The notes below the pieces were generated by a model. The model was not told the DNA's origin and searched no databases. It worked only from the letters and a program-made list of their open reading frames with translations. A stretch of DNA of 64,000 nucleotides from Lentisalinibacter salinarum (GTDB taxonomy: Bacteria > Pseudomonadota > Gammaproteobacteria > Steroidobacterales > Woeseiaceae). The translations under genes were made by a program, and so were the position numbers. This document shows positions 43,600 through 53,400 of the stretch, piece by piece (within the stretch, counting starts at the first letter, position 1; every line of letters starts with the position of its first letter). The DNA lies in assembly GCF_040706555.1 (NCBI RefSeq), contig NZ_JAPDRH010000004.1, positions 415,588 through 479,587 of the forward strand. The letters are read 5' to 3'.

Positions 43600-43787
43600 A
43601 ACTTGCAACGTGCAACACGTACGCCTCCGATATTGGCCTCGGTCTGCTGTCAGGGTCCAAGCGGTTGTGCTGACCAGACCGTCGGAGCAGGGGGGGGACT
43701 CCGATTGATAGATCCCGAATGCGTAACGGACGGTGGTATACAGTCTCATTTGGCCGCGACGCGGGCCTGCCAGTCTGATTATCAGCC

Positions 43788-44828
43788 ATGAGCACGATCG
43801 ATCGCGATGACCTGATCCCTCTCATGCGAGTTCGGGATCTACTCGCCGTGTTATTGCCGGACGGGGAAACACCGGAGATTCTGAACGAAACGGTGACGCT
43901 CGCCGACGTGCCAGTGGGCGCCCTATCAGATCCCCGTGGCTTTCTCGCGGTCGACGCGGTTTGGCGTCTCTTCTCTGCCCGGGTTTCCGTCCTCGACGAC
44001 GAGCTTCTAGGTCAAAGCGCGCGCCGGGTACCGGTGGGCACGCTCGAACTGGTCGCGGCTCGCGCCGCTCATGGCCGTACGGTGGGGGAGGCGATCGAGG
44101 TCTTTGCGCAGGCCGTCAATCTGGTGGTCCCGGACCTGCGCGTGAGGTACTGGCGACGCCTTGGAGATGTCCATCTCGCAGCGGATTTTCCCTCGGGCAT
44201 GTCTGCCGCACGGCAGATTTATCTTGAGATCGCCTGCCTGCCATGGCACTGCACGTTCTGCTGGATGAGCGGCGGCCTGCTGCCGGTGCGCCGCTTCCGG
44301 ACCGGGCATGGCAGGAGCCGCGTCGCCCCTCAGCTCCTCGCGACGTTCGGCAGCCAGGTGGAGTTCCGCGGTGCTGGCATCGAGATCGTCTATCCGGCAG
44401 AGGTGGCCGAGCTTCCGCTGGACGTGCCGCTGCTCGATGAGTGGCGGCAGGGGATGTACGACGCGCTGCTCGCTCAGCTCCGCGGGCGGCACGAAGACCT
44501 GGCATCCGGCGATCTCGTCCGTTACGTGGACCATGCGCTGCGCCACGGCGTCACCAGCCAGGAGGCCATCGCCACATCTGCCGGGATGAGCGTTGCTACA
44601 TTACGCCGCAAGCTCGCCCACCGGAATATCCGCTTCCGTGAGCTGCGGGACGAGATATTGGGTACGGATGCCCTCATGCTGATACAGGCCGGGCACGATG
44701 TGGAGACCGTAGCCGAGAGGCTAGGCTATTCGGATGCACGCAGCTTTCGGCGCGCGTTTCAACGCCGCTTCGGCGAGAGTCCCAGCGATTACCGGAGTCG
44801 TCTCGGCGGATCCAGCCCGGATCATTGA
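43788..44828 (+). CDS. AraC-family regulator with arabinose-binding-like (OruR-type) N-terminus
   Basis: The 346-residue protein has an N-terminal arabinose-binding-like domain of the OruR/ArgR-like AraC group (about 20-220: AHGRTVGEAIEVFAQAVNLVVPDLRV, ARQIYLEIACLPWHCTFCW) and a C-terminal AraC HTH (about 240-340: TSQEAIATSAGMSVATLRRKLAHRNIRF, VETVAERLGYSDARSFRRAFQRRFGESPSDYR). It probably controls the TonB receptor operon that begins 98 bp downstream. The effector is unknown. Confidence 0.9.
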   Translation: MSTIDRDDLIPLMRVRDLLAVLLPDGETPEILNETVTLADVPVGALSDPRGFLAVDAVWRLFSARVSVLDDELLGQSARRVPVGTLELVAARAAHGRTVGEAIEVFAQAVNLVVPDLRVRYWRRLGDVHLAADFPSGMSAARQIYLEIACLPWHCTFCWMSGGLLPVRRFRTGHGRSRVAPQLLATFGSQVEFRGAGIEIVYPAEVAELPLDVPLLDEWRQGMYDALLAQLRGRHEDLASGDLVRYVDHALRHGVTSQEAIATSAGMSVATLRRKLAHRNIRFRELRDEILGTDALMLIQAGHDVETVAERLGYSDARSFRRAFQRRFGESPSDYRSRLGGSSPDH

Positions 44829-44925
44829 GCGAAAATGTCCCCTGCAGTTCGAACGTAATTGTCCTTCCGACAGGGTCTTCCTGGAGTGATAGTGGCGTCT
44901 GGTCACACGTTTCGGGGGAGAAACC

Positions 44926-47190
44926 ATGGCTCGGCAATACACTCGCCTGCGCACAGCTTTCCTTTTTGTCCTGGGCTCTACGGTCGTTGCTGGTCCCGCG
45001 CTGTCTCAAGACCGGCAGGTCATTGAAGAGGTAGTCGTCACCGCACAGAAGACGGAACAATCCGCTCAGGACATCGGAATCGCGATCAACGCCCTATCCG
45101 GCCAGGAACTGGAGGCGCGACGCATCGAGACGCCGCTCGACATCCAGGCCGTGGCGCCCAACATCAACGTCAAGGAGATCTCGCCGGGGTTGTTTCCCGT
45201 GTTCACGATCCGCGGGGTCGGACTGAATGACTTCAGCGCCAACAACAACCCGACGGTGGGCGTATATCTGGACGAGATCTTCCTGACCTCGACTACCCAG
45301 CTCACTTTCCAGCTCTACGACATCGAGCGCGTTGAGGTGCTAAAAGGCCCCCAGGGGACCCTGTATGGTCGCAATACGACGGGTGGGGCGATCAGTTTTA
45401 TCACCGCGAAACCCGCCATGGAGAACGACTGGAGTGTCGATCTCGGCGCGGGTGACTACGATCTCGCGGAGGGCGGCTTCATGCTCAATCGTGCGCTGAG
45501 CGATACGCTCGCGGTCCGCTTCGCTGGTCGCGCCGTCAATCAGGGCGAGGGTTTTTACGAGAGCCGCACCCTGGGCGGCGAGGACATCGGCGCCCGGGAG
45601 GAGTACGCGGGGCGCTTCCAGGTCGCCTGGCTGCCGACTGACGCCATCGACGTGAACCTGAAGATCGAGGCATCTTCCGCCGATTCTGAGGCCGGCCAAT
45701 TCGAGCACTTCGGGACGTTGCAACCGGGCGTGTTCCCACCGGCGCCGTGCCAGCCGGCTCTCGAGGGCCGCGTCGATCCTGTTAACTGCGTCGACGCGCT
45801 CGGCTACAGCGATCCGGACGGTGATCCGTTCACGGGCGACTGGAACAACGACGCCCGTTACACGAATGACAGTTTCGGCACGACGCTGACCGTGGACGCC
45901 GCCATTGGGGCGGGCACTTTCACCTCCGTGACCGGTTGGCTGTCTTTCGAGCGCAAGGCTTACTCAGACACGGACGCAGGACCGTTCGTGCAGGCGGAAT
46001 TCGATGTGCAGGACGAGATCGACCAGATCACGCAGGAGGTTCGTTACGCCTGGTCCGTGATCGATGATCTGGATCTTATTGTCGGCGGCTTCTTCTCCCG
46101 GGACGAGGTCGATATCCGCGTACCGGGTGATCTGTCGGACTTGCTGCTGACCCAGGTACTTATCCAGTCGGAGCAGACCACCACCTCTGCTGCAGCCTTT
46201 GTCCACTGGGACTGGTTTCTCACCGAAGCCTGGTCGCTGACCGGCGGCCTGCGCATCACGACGGAGGAGAAGGAGTACACCGGTGGTATGGCCGACCAGA
46301 ACCCCTTCGGCACGTCGTGCCTGCTGAGCCCGGTGTGCAACCCGGGGTTCGTCGGGCCCTTCCAGCTCGCGTTCAACGAGGACGAGATCGATGACACCGA
46401 GCCTTCCTGGCGGCTCGGGCTGAACTATCACGCGAGTGACGATGTGCTCGCTTATGCCAGCGTTGCCCGCGGCTTCAAGTCCGGCGGGTTCTTCGGTGGT
46501 GGCTTCGTAACGTCCGATGCCGCGCTCGAGCCATTCGACAGCGAGACGCTGACGGCCTGGGAGGTCGGGTTCAAATCCCAGATTCTCGGCGACACGTTGA
46601 GGCTGAACGGCGCGGCCTTCTATTATGACTACGAGGATGTGCAGACCTTCACACAGGTGCCCGCCGGCGGCCTGACCGTGCTCAAGCTCTCGAACGTCGA
46701 CGAAGCGGAGATTCTGGGCGCGGACTTCGATCTGCTGTGGCGACCGATTGACGGCCTGGATCTGCAACTGGCCGCCGGCTGGCTGGATACGGAGCTTGGC
46801 AGTTTCGCGGCACCAGGCGGTGGGCAGCTGCCGGCGGGCAACGAATTGCCCAACGCGCCGAAGCTGAGCGCGAACGCGCTCGCGCGCTACGAATGGCCAG
46901 TCGGGGATCTCGGATTCCTGTCAGTCCAGGCGGACTACAGCTATACCGACGAGACCTTCAAGGAGGCCGTCAATCGTCCGCTATTGGCCGCAGACGACTA
47001 TTCGGTCTGGGGCGCGCGGATCGCGCTTCGGGATGTCGACGATCGCTGGGAGGTTGCGGTCTGGGGCAAGAACCTCGGCGACGAGGAATATCTCCTGCAT
47101 GCCTTTGATAACGGCATCGGCAACGGCGGCCGAACCTACGGCGCGCCCCGTACCTGGGGCGTGACGTTTAATCTGCGGGCCCTGCGCTAG
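44926..47190 (+). CDS. TonB-dependent outer-membrane receptor
   Basis: The 754-residue protein has a signal peptide, a TonB-box-like segment (QVIEEVVVTAQKTEQS), a plug domain (about 45-155 with TIRGVGLNDFSANNNPTVGVYLDEIFL, YDIERVEVLKGPQGTLYGRNTTGGAISFIT) and a 22-strand-type barrel with repeated aromatic ends. It resembles receptors common in catabolic or metabolite-uptake loci of Proteobacteria. The ligand is unknown. GGGGGAG lies upstream. A serine hydrolase and a beta-propeller protein follow on the same strand, suggesting uptake and cleavage of an ester or peptide-like substrate (inference). Confidence 0.93.
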   Translation: MARQYTRLRTAFLFVLGSTVVAGPALSQDRQVIEEVVVTAQKTEQSAQDIGIAINALSGQELEARRIETPLDIQAVAPNINVKEISPGLFPVFTIRGVGLNDFSANNNPTVGVYLDEIFLTSTTQLTFQLYDIERVEVLKGPQGTLYGRNTTGGAISFITAKPAMENDWSVDLGAGDYDLAEGGFMLNRALSDTLAVRFAGRAVNQGEGFYESRTLGGEDIGAREEYAGRFQVAWLPTDAIDVNLKIEASSADSEAGQFEHFGTLQPGVFPPAPCQPALEGRVDPVNCVDALGYSDPDGDPFTGDWNNDARYTNDSFGTTLTVDAAIGAGTFTSVTGWLSFERKAYSDTDAGPFVQAEFDVQDEIDQITQEVRYAWSVIDDLDLIVGGFFSRDEVDIRVPGDLSDLLLTQVLIQSEQTTTSAAAFVHWDWFLTEAWSLTGGLRITTEEKEYTGGMADQNPFGTSCLLSPVCNPGFVGPFQLAFNEDEIDDTEPSWRLGLNYHASDDVLAYASVARGFKSGGFFGGGFVTSDAALEPFDSETLTAWEVGFKSQILGDTLRLNGAAFYYDYEDVQTFTQVPAGGLTVLKLSNVDEAEILGADFDLLWRPIDGLDLQLAAGWLDTELGSFAAPGGGQLPAGNELPNAPKLSANALARYEWPVGDLGFLSVQADYSYTDETFKEAVNRPLLAADDYSVWGARIALRDVDDRWEVAVWGKNLGDEEYLLHAFDNGIGNGGRTYGAPRTWGVTFNLRALR

Positions 47191-47199
47191 TACGTCGGT

Positions 47200-48357
47200 A
47201 TGGTAATCGAGGGTACTGTCGGCCGGGGATTCGAACCGGTTCGCGAGGTCTTCGCCGCCAATTTCCAGCGAGCTGATGACTACCGGGAGTCCGGCGCCGG
47301 TTTCGTCGTCTATCACCGTGGCGAGCAGGTCGTGGCGCTGTCCGGTGGTCACCGGGTACCGCAGAGCGCATCTCGCTGGACACCCGATACCCTGGTAAAT
47401 GTCTGGTCGACGACGAAAGGGGCGACGGCCATCGTACTCGCCTGGCTTGTCGATCGCGGTGAGCTCGACTACGAGGCGCCTGTTGTGACTTACTGGCCGG
47501 AGTTCGGTGCGAATGGCAAGGCGCAGATCACCGTGGGTCCGGCCCTTTCCCATCAGGCCGGATTGTCCGGGTTCCTGGAGCCCGTGCAGTTGGAAGACCT
47601 CTACGATCGCGAGTATATGGTCTCGTTGCTCGCGGACCAGACGCCGTTGCATACGCCGGGCGAACAGACCGTCTATCATGCAATGACGTTCGGATTCATC
47701 GCGGATGAAATCGCACGGCGAATCACCGGTTCAGGAATTCGCGCGCTTCTCGCGACGGAGCTGAAGGCTGCGGACACATTCGATTTTCGGATCGGCGTGG
47801 GTGCGACGGAAGAGGACCGTGTGGCACCGGTTATTCCGCCGCCTGTGGAGAATCGGGAAGTTCCCGCTGACATGCCTCGAGCTGCGCTCCTCGCACTCAC
47901 CAATCCTCTGCTGGATGCCGGCGTCGCGAACTCCGGGGAATGGAAATGCGCGGAGCTGCCGGCGGCCAATGGCCATGCAACCGCTGACGGGATCGCCAGG
48001 CTCTACCACGTCGTCAATGACGGTGCGACACCGGACGGGAGCCGAATCCTCGGAGGGCAGGCACTCGCGGCGCTGAAAACGGTGCGCTCGTCCCGCGTCG
48101 ACGGTCTCCTGGGCCTGCCGCTCCAGTGGTGCTCGGGCATCGTCCGGAACAACATCGGCCTCTATGGGCCCAATCCCGACGCGTTCGGCCACAGCGGCTG
48201 GGGGGGGTCTTTCGGTTGTGCCGACGCCGCCAACGAACTCTCCATGGGATACACGTGTAGCCGGATGGGCGGTGAGCTGGTTGGCGATCCGCGCAGTACG
48301 GCACTCTGCGCGGCCGTCTACCGGTGCGTGGAAGAGGCGAAGAGGGCGGCTCGCTGA
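47200..48357 (+). CDS. Serine hydrolase of the class C beta-lactamase / esterase family
   Basis: The 385-residue protein shows the nucleophile motif S70-T-T-K73 in VNVWSTTKGATAIVLAWLVDRGELDYEAPVVTYWPEFG, HQAGLSGF and a late FGHSGWGGSFG. No signal peptide was seen, so it may be cytosolic. Relatives hydrolyse esters or beta-lactams, and activity here is unknown. It starts 9 bp after the TonB receptor stop without a strong Shine-Dalgarno. The next gene starts within its stop codon (TGATG), so it is translationally coupled. Confidence 0.88.
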   Translation: MVIEGTVGRGFEPVREVFAANFQRADDYRESGAGFVVYHRGEQVVALSGGHRVPQSASRWTPDTLVNVWSTTKGATAIVLAWLVDRGELDYEAPVVTYWPEFGANGKAQITVGPALSHQAGLSGFLEPVQLEDLYDREYMVSLLADQTPLHTPGEQTVYHAMTFGFIADEIARRITGSGIRALLATELKAADTFDFRIGVGATEEDRVAPVIPPPVENREVPADMPRAALLALTNPLLDAGVANSGEWKCAELPAANGHATADGIARLYHVVNDGATPDGSRILGGQALAALKTVRSSRVDGLLGLPLQWCSGIVRNNIGLYGPNPDAFGHSGWGGSFGCADAANELSMGYTCSRMGGELVGDPRSTALCAAVYRCVEEAKRAAR

Positions 48358-49835
48358 TGAGCCCGCCGAGGCCGGATTCACACTGGGGCCGCGCTCAGTG
48401 GAACAGCATCCACGGCGACAGCCGCAACTCCGATGCCGTACGCGCTGCGACGAACACCGACTACGAACGGCAATGGAGCGCCCTTGAAGGTGCCGCGGTG
48501 CTGTTCGGTCCCTCCGTTGCCGAGGACGGCACTCTCTATATATGCAGTGGGCGCGGATGTGGAACGAGTCACTTGCATGCTTATGACGCAGACGGTGCCT
48601 TGCTCTGGGAAAGCAGGCCATGGGATGGCCGCCAGGGCCTCGGTCCGCGAGCGGTGCCCTATGCGCCGTTGATCGACGGTGAAGGCAACATTTTCGTTGG
48701 GGATCAGGAGCACTTCTGGTGTTTCACACGGGAGGGGACACTCCGCTGGAAGACGGCATTCGTGAAGCTCGGCGCAGCCGAGAGCTTTGCCTCGTCCATC
48801 TTCTCGATGGACGGCTACGTCGGCGGCGTAACGCTGGATGGCCGGTTGATACTTCTCGACCGCGAGGACGGTTCCCTCGCAGTGCCCGTTCTGACGCTTC
48901 CGGCTGGTGTCTGCCCGCGAGGCCCGGCTCCGCCCCCTGGGTTATGGCAACCGGGACTGATGGATGCCGGCACGGCCAGAGCGATCTATCCGGGATTCTT
49001 CGGCTTCGACTACCCGGTCACGAATTCGCCCTCGGTCAATCCATCCGACGGTTCGATCTACATTACCGGCGCCGGTCGCGATGCCGGACAATCCATCCTG
49101 TACGCATTGCGCGCCACTCGCGGCGGAGCCGAGATCGCTTTCGCCATACCGTTCAAGGGCCGTTGTGCGACGACGACCAGTGTCTCTCCCGATGGCGCAC
49201 AGGTCTATACCGGAAACTCCGCCGGCCGACTGGCGGCCTACGATACCGACAATGGTCGCTGTCTCTGGACCTACGACGAGGCCGGACCCGCCGCGTCACC
49301 CACCGTCGGGCCGGACGGGGTCGTCTACACGGGAACCAACACGCTGCCCAGTCGCCCTTCGACGGTCAGCGCACTCGACCCTGTCAGCGGCCGCGCAATC
49401 TGGCAACGGGACCACGATGAACTTGCCGCCTCCCTGCTTCCCTGTCGTGACAAGTTAGCGCCATTCTTCCCGGAGGAGCAGCCGCGCGCCGTCGTCAACA
49501 GCGTGCCGACAATTACGTCCGATACTCTCTGGGTCGTGCTCCTGTTGGGTTACCGTTTCCACGATCCTGCCTCCGGTGTCTTTCTGACTCAGCCACACCG
49601 GGTAGTGTTGACTGGGCTGGACCCGGCCGACGGGTCACTACGCACTTGGGCGGAATTGCCGGATAGCAGCGAGGCTTCGGTCGTTGTTGCCCGCGACGGC
49701 ACCATATACACCTGCCATGCGTCAATGATGAGTTCCATCTTCTGGTACGGCATCAATCCAGTACTGCCAGAGAGTCATCGAACCCCGTTACGGCCGGTTG
49801 GCGGGTTCACTGCACTCGGGCAGGCCGAGCGCTAG
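48357..49835 (+). CDS. PQQ-like beta-propeller protein
   Basis: The 492-residue protein has repeated propeller blades of the PQQ/BamB-like type: LFGPSVAEDGTLYIC, YDADGALLWESRPW, PLIDGEGNIFVGDQEHFWCFTREGTLRWKT, TTTSVSPDGAQVYTGNSAGRLAAYDTDNGRCLWTYDEAGPAASPTVGPDGVVYTG, SALDPVSGRAIWQRDHDE. No signal peptide or heme motif is visible. It may act as a binding or scaffolding protein in the TonB receptor operon. The ATG overlaps the preceding stop by 1 nt. Confidence 0.88.
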   Translation: MSPPRPDSHWGRAQWNSIHGDSRNSDAVRAATNTDYERQWSALEGAAVLFGPSVAEDGTLYICSGRGCGTSHLHAYDADGALLWESRPWDGRQGLGPRAVPYAPLIDGEGNIFVGDQEHFWCFTREGTLRWKTAFVKLGAAESFASSIFSMDGYVGGVTLDGRLILLDREDGSLAVPVLTLPAGVCPRGPAPPPGLWQPGLMDAGTARAIYPGFFGFDYPVTNSPSVNPSDGSIYITGAGRDAGQSILYALRATRGGAEIAFAIPFKGRCATTTSVSPDGAQVYTGNSAGRLAAYDTDNGRCLWTYDEAGPAASPTVGPDGVVYTGTNTLPSRPSTVSALDPVSGRAIWQRDHDELAASLLPCRDKLAPFFPEEQPRAVVNSVPTITSDTLWVVLLLGYRFHDPASGVFLTQPHRVVLTGLDPADGSLRTWAELPDSSEASVVVARDGTIYTCHASMMSSIFWYGINPVLPESHRTPLRPVGGFTALGQAER

Positions 49836-49842
49836 TGCAGAT

Positions 49843-50150
49843 GGAAAACAAAAGTGCGTCATTGCTGGTGCGTCACGGTGCGACATTGGTCATTTTCGGC
49901 TTGGAACGGGCAAGAACAGGTATCGGGCCAGATCCCGCCGGCTACGCATCCCTATGACATTCCTGCCAAAATAGCCACATGAATAATTGCCGACATCGCC
50001 GACAAATCCAGGTTGCGCCGATGATGGATTGGACGAAAGGATTCGGAATCGCGGTTTAGGATCAGGTGCTTACGAATTCAGTGTGTCGGCAAGACGCACC
50101 AATGCCGCACCCCGTTTTCTGGGCAAATCTTGCTGATTCGGCTATTGCAC
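49843..50150 (+). repeat. dusA-fragment repeat module, copy 6
   Basis: Left arms GTGCGTCATTGC, GTGCGTCACGG and GTGCGACATTGG (49854-49888), leader TATGACATTCCTGCC, dusA-like core 49979-50037 (MNNCRHRRQIQVAPMMDWTK), right arm GACGCACCAATGCCGCACC and tail CCGTTTTCTGGGCAAATC. It starts 8 bp after the stop of the propeller gene; that gene's 3' end may have been truncated or replaced by the insertion. Confidence 0.83.
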
Positions 50151-50187
50151 ATGCGGTCACCCCAATGCCGGTAGACCGGGACCACCA

Positions 50188-51747
50188 TCAGTCCGCGAAC
50201 TGGGCGCGTACGAGCGGACTGCGAACGGCCCGCCAGATTATATGGACATTCTGGTGCACACTCCCGGCGCGGCTTGCGGCGTACGCTAGCAACGTATCGA
50301 GGGCATCGCGATCGTAATAGTGTCCGCTGAATACCAGCGCCTCGATACGGCGGGTATTGTCGATGTCCTGCAGTGGGTCCGCGCTCACGAGGAGTAGGTC
50401 GGCCGTCTTGCCGATGTCCACGGAGCCATAACTGTCGTCGAGCCCCATATACGTGGCCGGGTTGATGGTGGCCGTACGCAGCGCCGCTGCGGGTGACAGT
50501 CCTGCCTCAACGAGGAAGGCCAGCTCGTCATGAAGACTGAAGCCCGGGTAGACGTAGGTGTCGAACGAATCCGTGCCGGCCATCAGCCCCACGCCGGCTG
50601 CGTGCGCTTCCCCCACGTGGCGCAACGCCAGCAAATAGAGTGCGGCACGTACGTTGCGGCCCGAGGCGTCGAGTGCCGTCGCGGCGTTGCGGTCGGCATC
50701 CGGGGTCCACATGAGTTGATGCAGCACCTCAGGCACGTAGCGGCGCCTGGCATCATCGCGAAACGCCGGGTCATGCGCCATGGCGCCCATGCGCAGAGTC
50801 TGCAGCGTCGGAGTCCACCATGTCTGCGACTCCGCCATCGCCGCCATCAACTTGTCGCAGCGCGCCTCGTCCTGACCGTCGACGAGCTCGGCGATGAACT
50901 CGGTGTCGTACGCTGCCAGAGGATCCGGCAGTGCACGGAACGCCTCGGCCTCCCGATAGCATTCCAGAGCGAAAAGCCTTCCGTGCTCGATGCTGCGTTG
51001 CCCGGCATCGATCACCCGCTGCAGTGATACTTGCAGGGGGCGATGCCCCGCGAGGCCGAGTCCGTGGGCCGCGGCGGCGTCGGCCAGCACGCCATAGGCT
51101 GTCGGCGAGACGGCCGAGTAGACCTTGAGGAAGTCCACGCCAGCCTGTTTGTAGAAGCGTGCGAGTGCGTCGGCATCCGCCGCATTGCGCAGGCGGAAGA
51201 ACGATTCGAATCCCGCCGGTACCTCGTCGCCACCGTTGATCTGGAAGCTTGACTGGCCGACGTAGCGCGGCGACAGGCCCGCCCCGGAGGCAAGCTCACG
51301 ATTCCACTGTCTGCGGTCTGCGATGCAAGCGATGAATGGATCGGACTGCGACATACAGCCCCACATCTCGCGCACACCCGTGACGCCATTCGCGATAAAC
51401 AGCGGATGCTGGTACTGGTCGGCAAAGGTGTTCGAGTGGGTGTGCATGTCCCACAGTCCCGGCATCAGGTACTTGCCGGTCCCGTCGGTTTCGTGAGCGC
51501 CAGGCGGCGCGACGGCATCTGCGCCGATGGCCGTGATAATCCCGTCGCGTACGACGACATCGGTGGCTTTCCTCGCCGTGCCTGTCTCGACGTCGACGAC
51601 GCGTACGTTGCGTATGACGATATCGCCGGCACGTCCCGGCCGAGGCATCTCGGGTGGCGGCCAGGCGACGAGGCCGGCGAACACCAGCACGATGCCGGCG
51701 ACCAGTGCGGCGAGTGACAGCCCGACGAAACGTAGCAGTGCAAGCAT
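50188..51747 (-). CDS. Amidohydrolase-family protein
   Basis: The 519-residue protein has an N-terminal transmembrane or signal anchor (MLALLRFVGLSLAALVAGIVLVFAGLVAW) followed by the amidohydrolase TIM barrel: DIVIRNVRVVDVETGTARKATDVVVRDGIITAIG, metal motif LMPGLWDMHTHS, GHRPLQVSLQRVIDAGQRSIEHG and a C-terminal MGLDDSYGSVDIGKTADLLLVSADPLQDI. It is most likely periplasmic, and its substrate (imide, amide or peptide) is unknown. The ATG lies 4 bp after the stop of a membrane protein gene on the same strand, so the two form an operon. Confidence 0.9.
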   Translation of the reverse strand: MLALLRFVGLSLAALVAGIVLVFAGLVAWPPPEMPRPGRAGDIVIRNVRVVDVETGTARKATDVVVRDGIITAIGADAVAPPGAHETDGTGKYLMPGLWDMHTHSNTFADQYQHPLFIANGVTGVREMWGCMSQSDPFIACIADRRQWNRELASGAGLSPRYVGQSSFQINGGDEVPAGFESFFRLRNAADADALARFYKQAGVDFLKVYSAVSPTAYGVLADAAAAHGLGLAGHRPLQVSLQRVIDAGQRSIEHGRLFALECYREAEAFRALPDPLAAYDTEFIAELVDGQDEARCDKLMAAMAESQTWWTPTLQTLRMGAMAHDPAFRDDARRRYVPEVLHQLMWTPDADRNAATALDASGRNVRAALYLLALRHVGEAHAAGVGLMAGTDSFDTYVYPGFSLHDELAFLVEAGLSPAAALRTATINPATYMGLDDSYGSVDIGKTADLLLVSADPLQDIDNTRRIEALVFSGHYYDRDALDTLLAYAASRAGSVHQNVHIIWRAVRSPLVRAQFAD

Positions 51748-51751
51748 GGCG

Positions 51752-53128
51752 CTATTCCAATGGCATCTCGAAACCAGGCGAGAATGCGATCGGAATAACA
51801 TACTTGCGATTGAGCTCCGCGTAGCGGTCGTCGATTGGAGCAGCTTCCTCGCTGGCGCTCGGATTCCATACTACCTGGATCTGGCGCAGGCCGGGTTCGA
51901 GGCGGGTGAGCGGCACCAGACCGATCAGCCCTCGCATCCTCAGGTCGGCACGCTCCGCAGGCACAAATGTCGCCATCGATACCGGTCTGCCTTCGATGCT
52001 CACTGCCCACAGCTGGCGCAGGCAGTCGACGCGGTCCGGTGCTTTCTCGGCGCTGCCGCAGAGTTGATCGAGAACGAGATTGTCGCGAAGTGGCTGATAC
52101 GGCAGGAACAGGCGGACGAAGCTCCCGCTCTGCGTGAAGCTATCAACCCTCGGCCAGCCGCGCAGCCGATCGTGTGGGCTGGGCATATCCTCGTAGTAGG
52201 TGCTGCGGAGTCCTTCCTGCACCTGCTCATTGTTCAGATACGTGAATTGCCCGGAGACTGTGAAGTTGCGCCAGGCGGTGGCACGGGTGTTGCCGACGAT
52301 AACGATGAAGGCAATGCTGAGTATCAGCGCTATGAAGAAGACGACCGGGCGGGTATTGCTCTGCAAAGTCAGTTTTACCGGCAGCACGAGGCGCTGCGGG
52401 TATGCGAGTCCGGCGACGCGCCGCAGCGCCCGGACCACCGCCCCGTAAATGCGGCTATCGCGAAGACGCTCAACGCGAGATGCAAGCTGCGCATCCAGTA
52501 GGTAGGCAAGCAGCGGCACGCCGACGAACAGGGCCAGCAGCCCGATCATGCCGATGAGCATCCCGGCATTGGTGAGTCCGAAACGTGCACCAACGCCGCC
52601 GGATACGACCAGAACAACCACCAGAATCGTGCCGAACCAAAGCACGCTCAGCGTGAGCATGCTAATCACTGCGAAAAGTGACGATGCGAGTCGGTCAGTG
52701 TTCTGGATGACCGTATCGAGATCCGGCAGCGTCTCTCGATAGTGCTGGCGGCTCAGCGGACCAAGTCCCGGCATGTTCTGCCAGTTGATGCCCTCCGGAA
52801 AGACTGTACGCAGGCCAATCAGACCCACCCAATATGCGCGTGCCATCAGGTGCACGACAAAACACGCGGCCAGTCCGTAGCAGGTACCCGCCAGCAGTGT
52901 GGTGCCTATGGTTCCGGCAATGGCCAGGCTCGTCGACAGATGCGTGTAGATGTCGGCGAACTTGTCGAATAGCCAACCAGGAGCAGAAAACAGCGCGAAG
53001 ATCGTCAGGCCCGAGATGATCAACTCTAGCTCGTCCGTACGATCGCGCAGCCGATCCATTACTTCGGGATCGGCCCGTAGATGATCTTGAGGTTCGCCTT
53101 CGTTCGCCAACAGGTACCGCCTTCGCAA
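51752..53128 (-). CDS. Multi-pass membrane protein of unknown function
   Basis: The product is a protein of up to 458 residues with six or more transmembrane segments in the first 300 residues, then a large periplasmic or C-terminal domain (about 305-450: LNNEQVQEGLRSTYYEDMPSPHDRLRGWPRV and VWNPSASEEAAPIDDRYAELNRKYVIPIAFSPGFEMPLE). No named domain was found. The start is uncertain: TTG at 53128 gives 458 residues, ATG at 53059 is an alternative. It lies directly upstream of the amidohydrolase gene (4 bp gap). Confidence 0.7.
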   Translation of the reverse strand: MRRRYLLANEGEPQDHLRADPEVMDRLRDRTDELELIISGLTIFALFSAPGWLFDKFADIYTHLSTSLAIAGTIGTTLLAGTCYGLAACFVVHLMARAYWVGLIGLRTVFPEGINWQNMPGLGPLSRQHYRETLPDLDTVIQNTDRLASSLFAVISMLTLSVLWFGTILVVVLVVSGGVGARFGLTNAGMLIGMIGLLALFVGVPLLAYLLDAQLASRVERLRDSRIYGAVVRALRRVAGLAYPQRLVLPVKLTLQSNTRPVVFFIALILSIAFIVIVGNTRATAWRNFTVSGQFTYLNNEQVQEGLRSTYYEDMPSPHDRLRGWPRVDSFTQSGSFVRLFLPYQPLRDNLVLDQLCGSAEKAPDRVDCLRQLWAVSIEGRPVSMATFVPAERADLRMRGLIGLVPLTRLEPGLRQIQVVWNPSASEEAAPIDDRYAELNRKYVIPIAFSPGFEMPLE

Positions 53129-53240
53129 ATTCTTTGTTGCTGAATAGAGTCGATCGGCAGGCAGATCAGCTTTCCAGGCGGATCACACGTTCGCTCGCGC
53201 GGAACACGTCAGGCGACTGACCTCTGTGGAACGAACTGAC

Positions 53241-53387
53241 CTAGCCGCTTTTCTTCTTCAGCGATGCGCCGATGGCTGCACCGATCGCTATTCCAATTGC
53301 GATGCCCGCACCGACATTTCCAATAGCTGCGCCCAACGCTGCGCCGAGTGCGAGACCAATTGCTATTCGTGCGCCTACCTCGTTCAA
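53241..53387 (-). CDS. Glycine-zipper small membrane protein
   Basis: The 48-residue product LNEVGARIAIGLALGAALGAAIGNVGAGIAIGIAIGAAIGASLKKKSG contains G-x3-G-type repeats of the glycine-zipper family, with a short basic tail. A TTG start at 53387 after GGAGGGG fits best. A longer ATG-start frame begins inside the adjacent dusA-fragment module at 53420. Glycine-zipper peptides of this size are membrane proteins of unclear role. Confidence 0.7.
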   Translation of the reverse strand: MNEVGARIAIGLALGAALGAAIGNVGAGIAIGIAIGAAIGASLKKKSG

Positions 53388-53400
53388 TCCAATCCCCTCC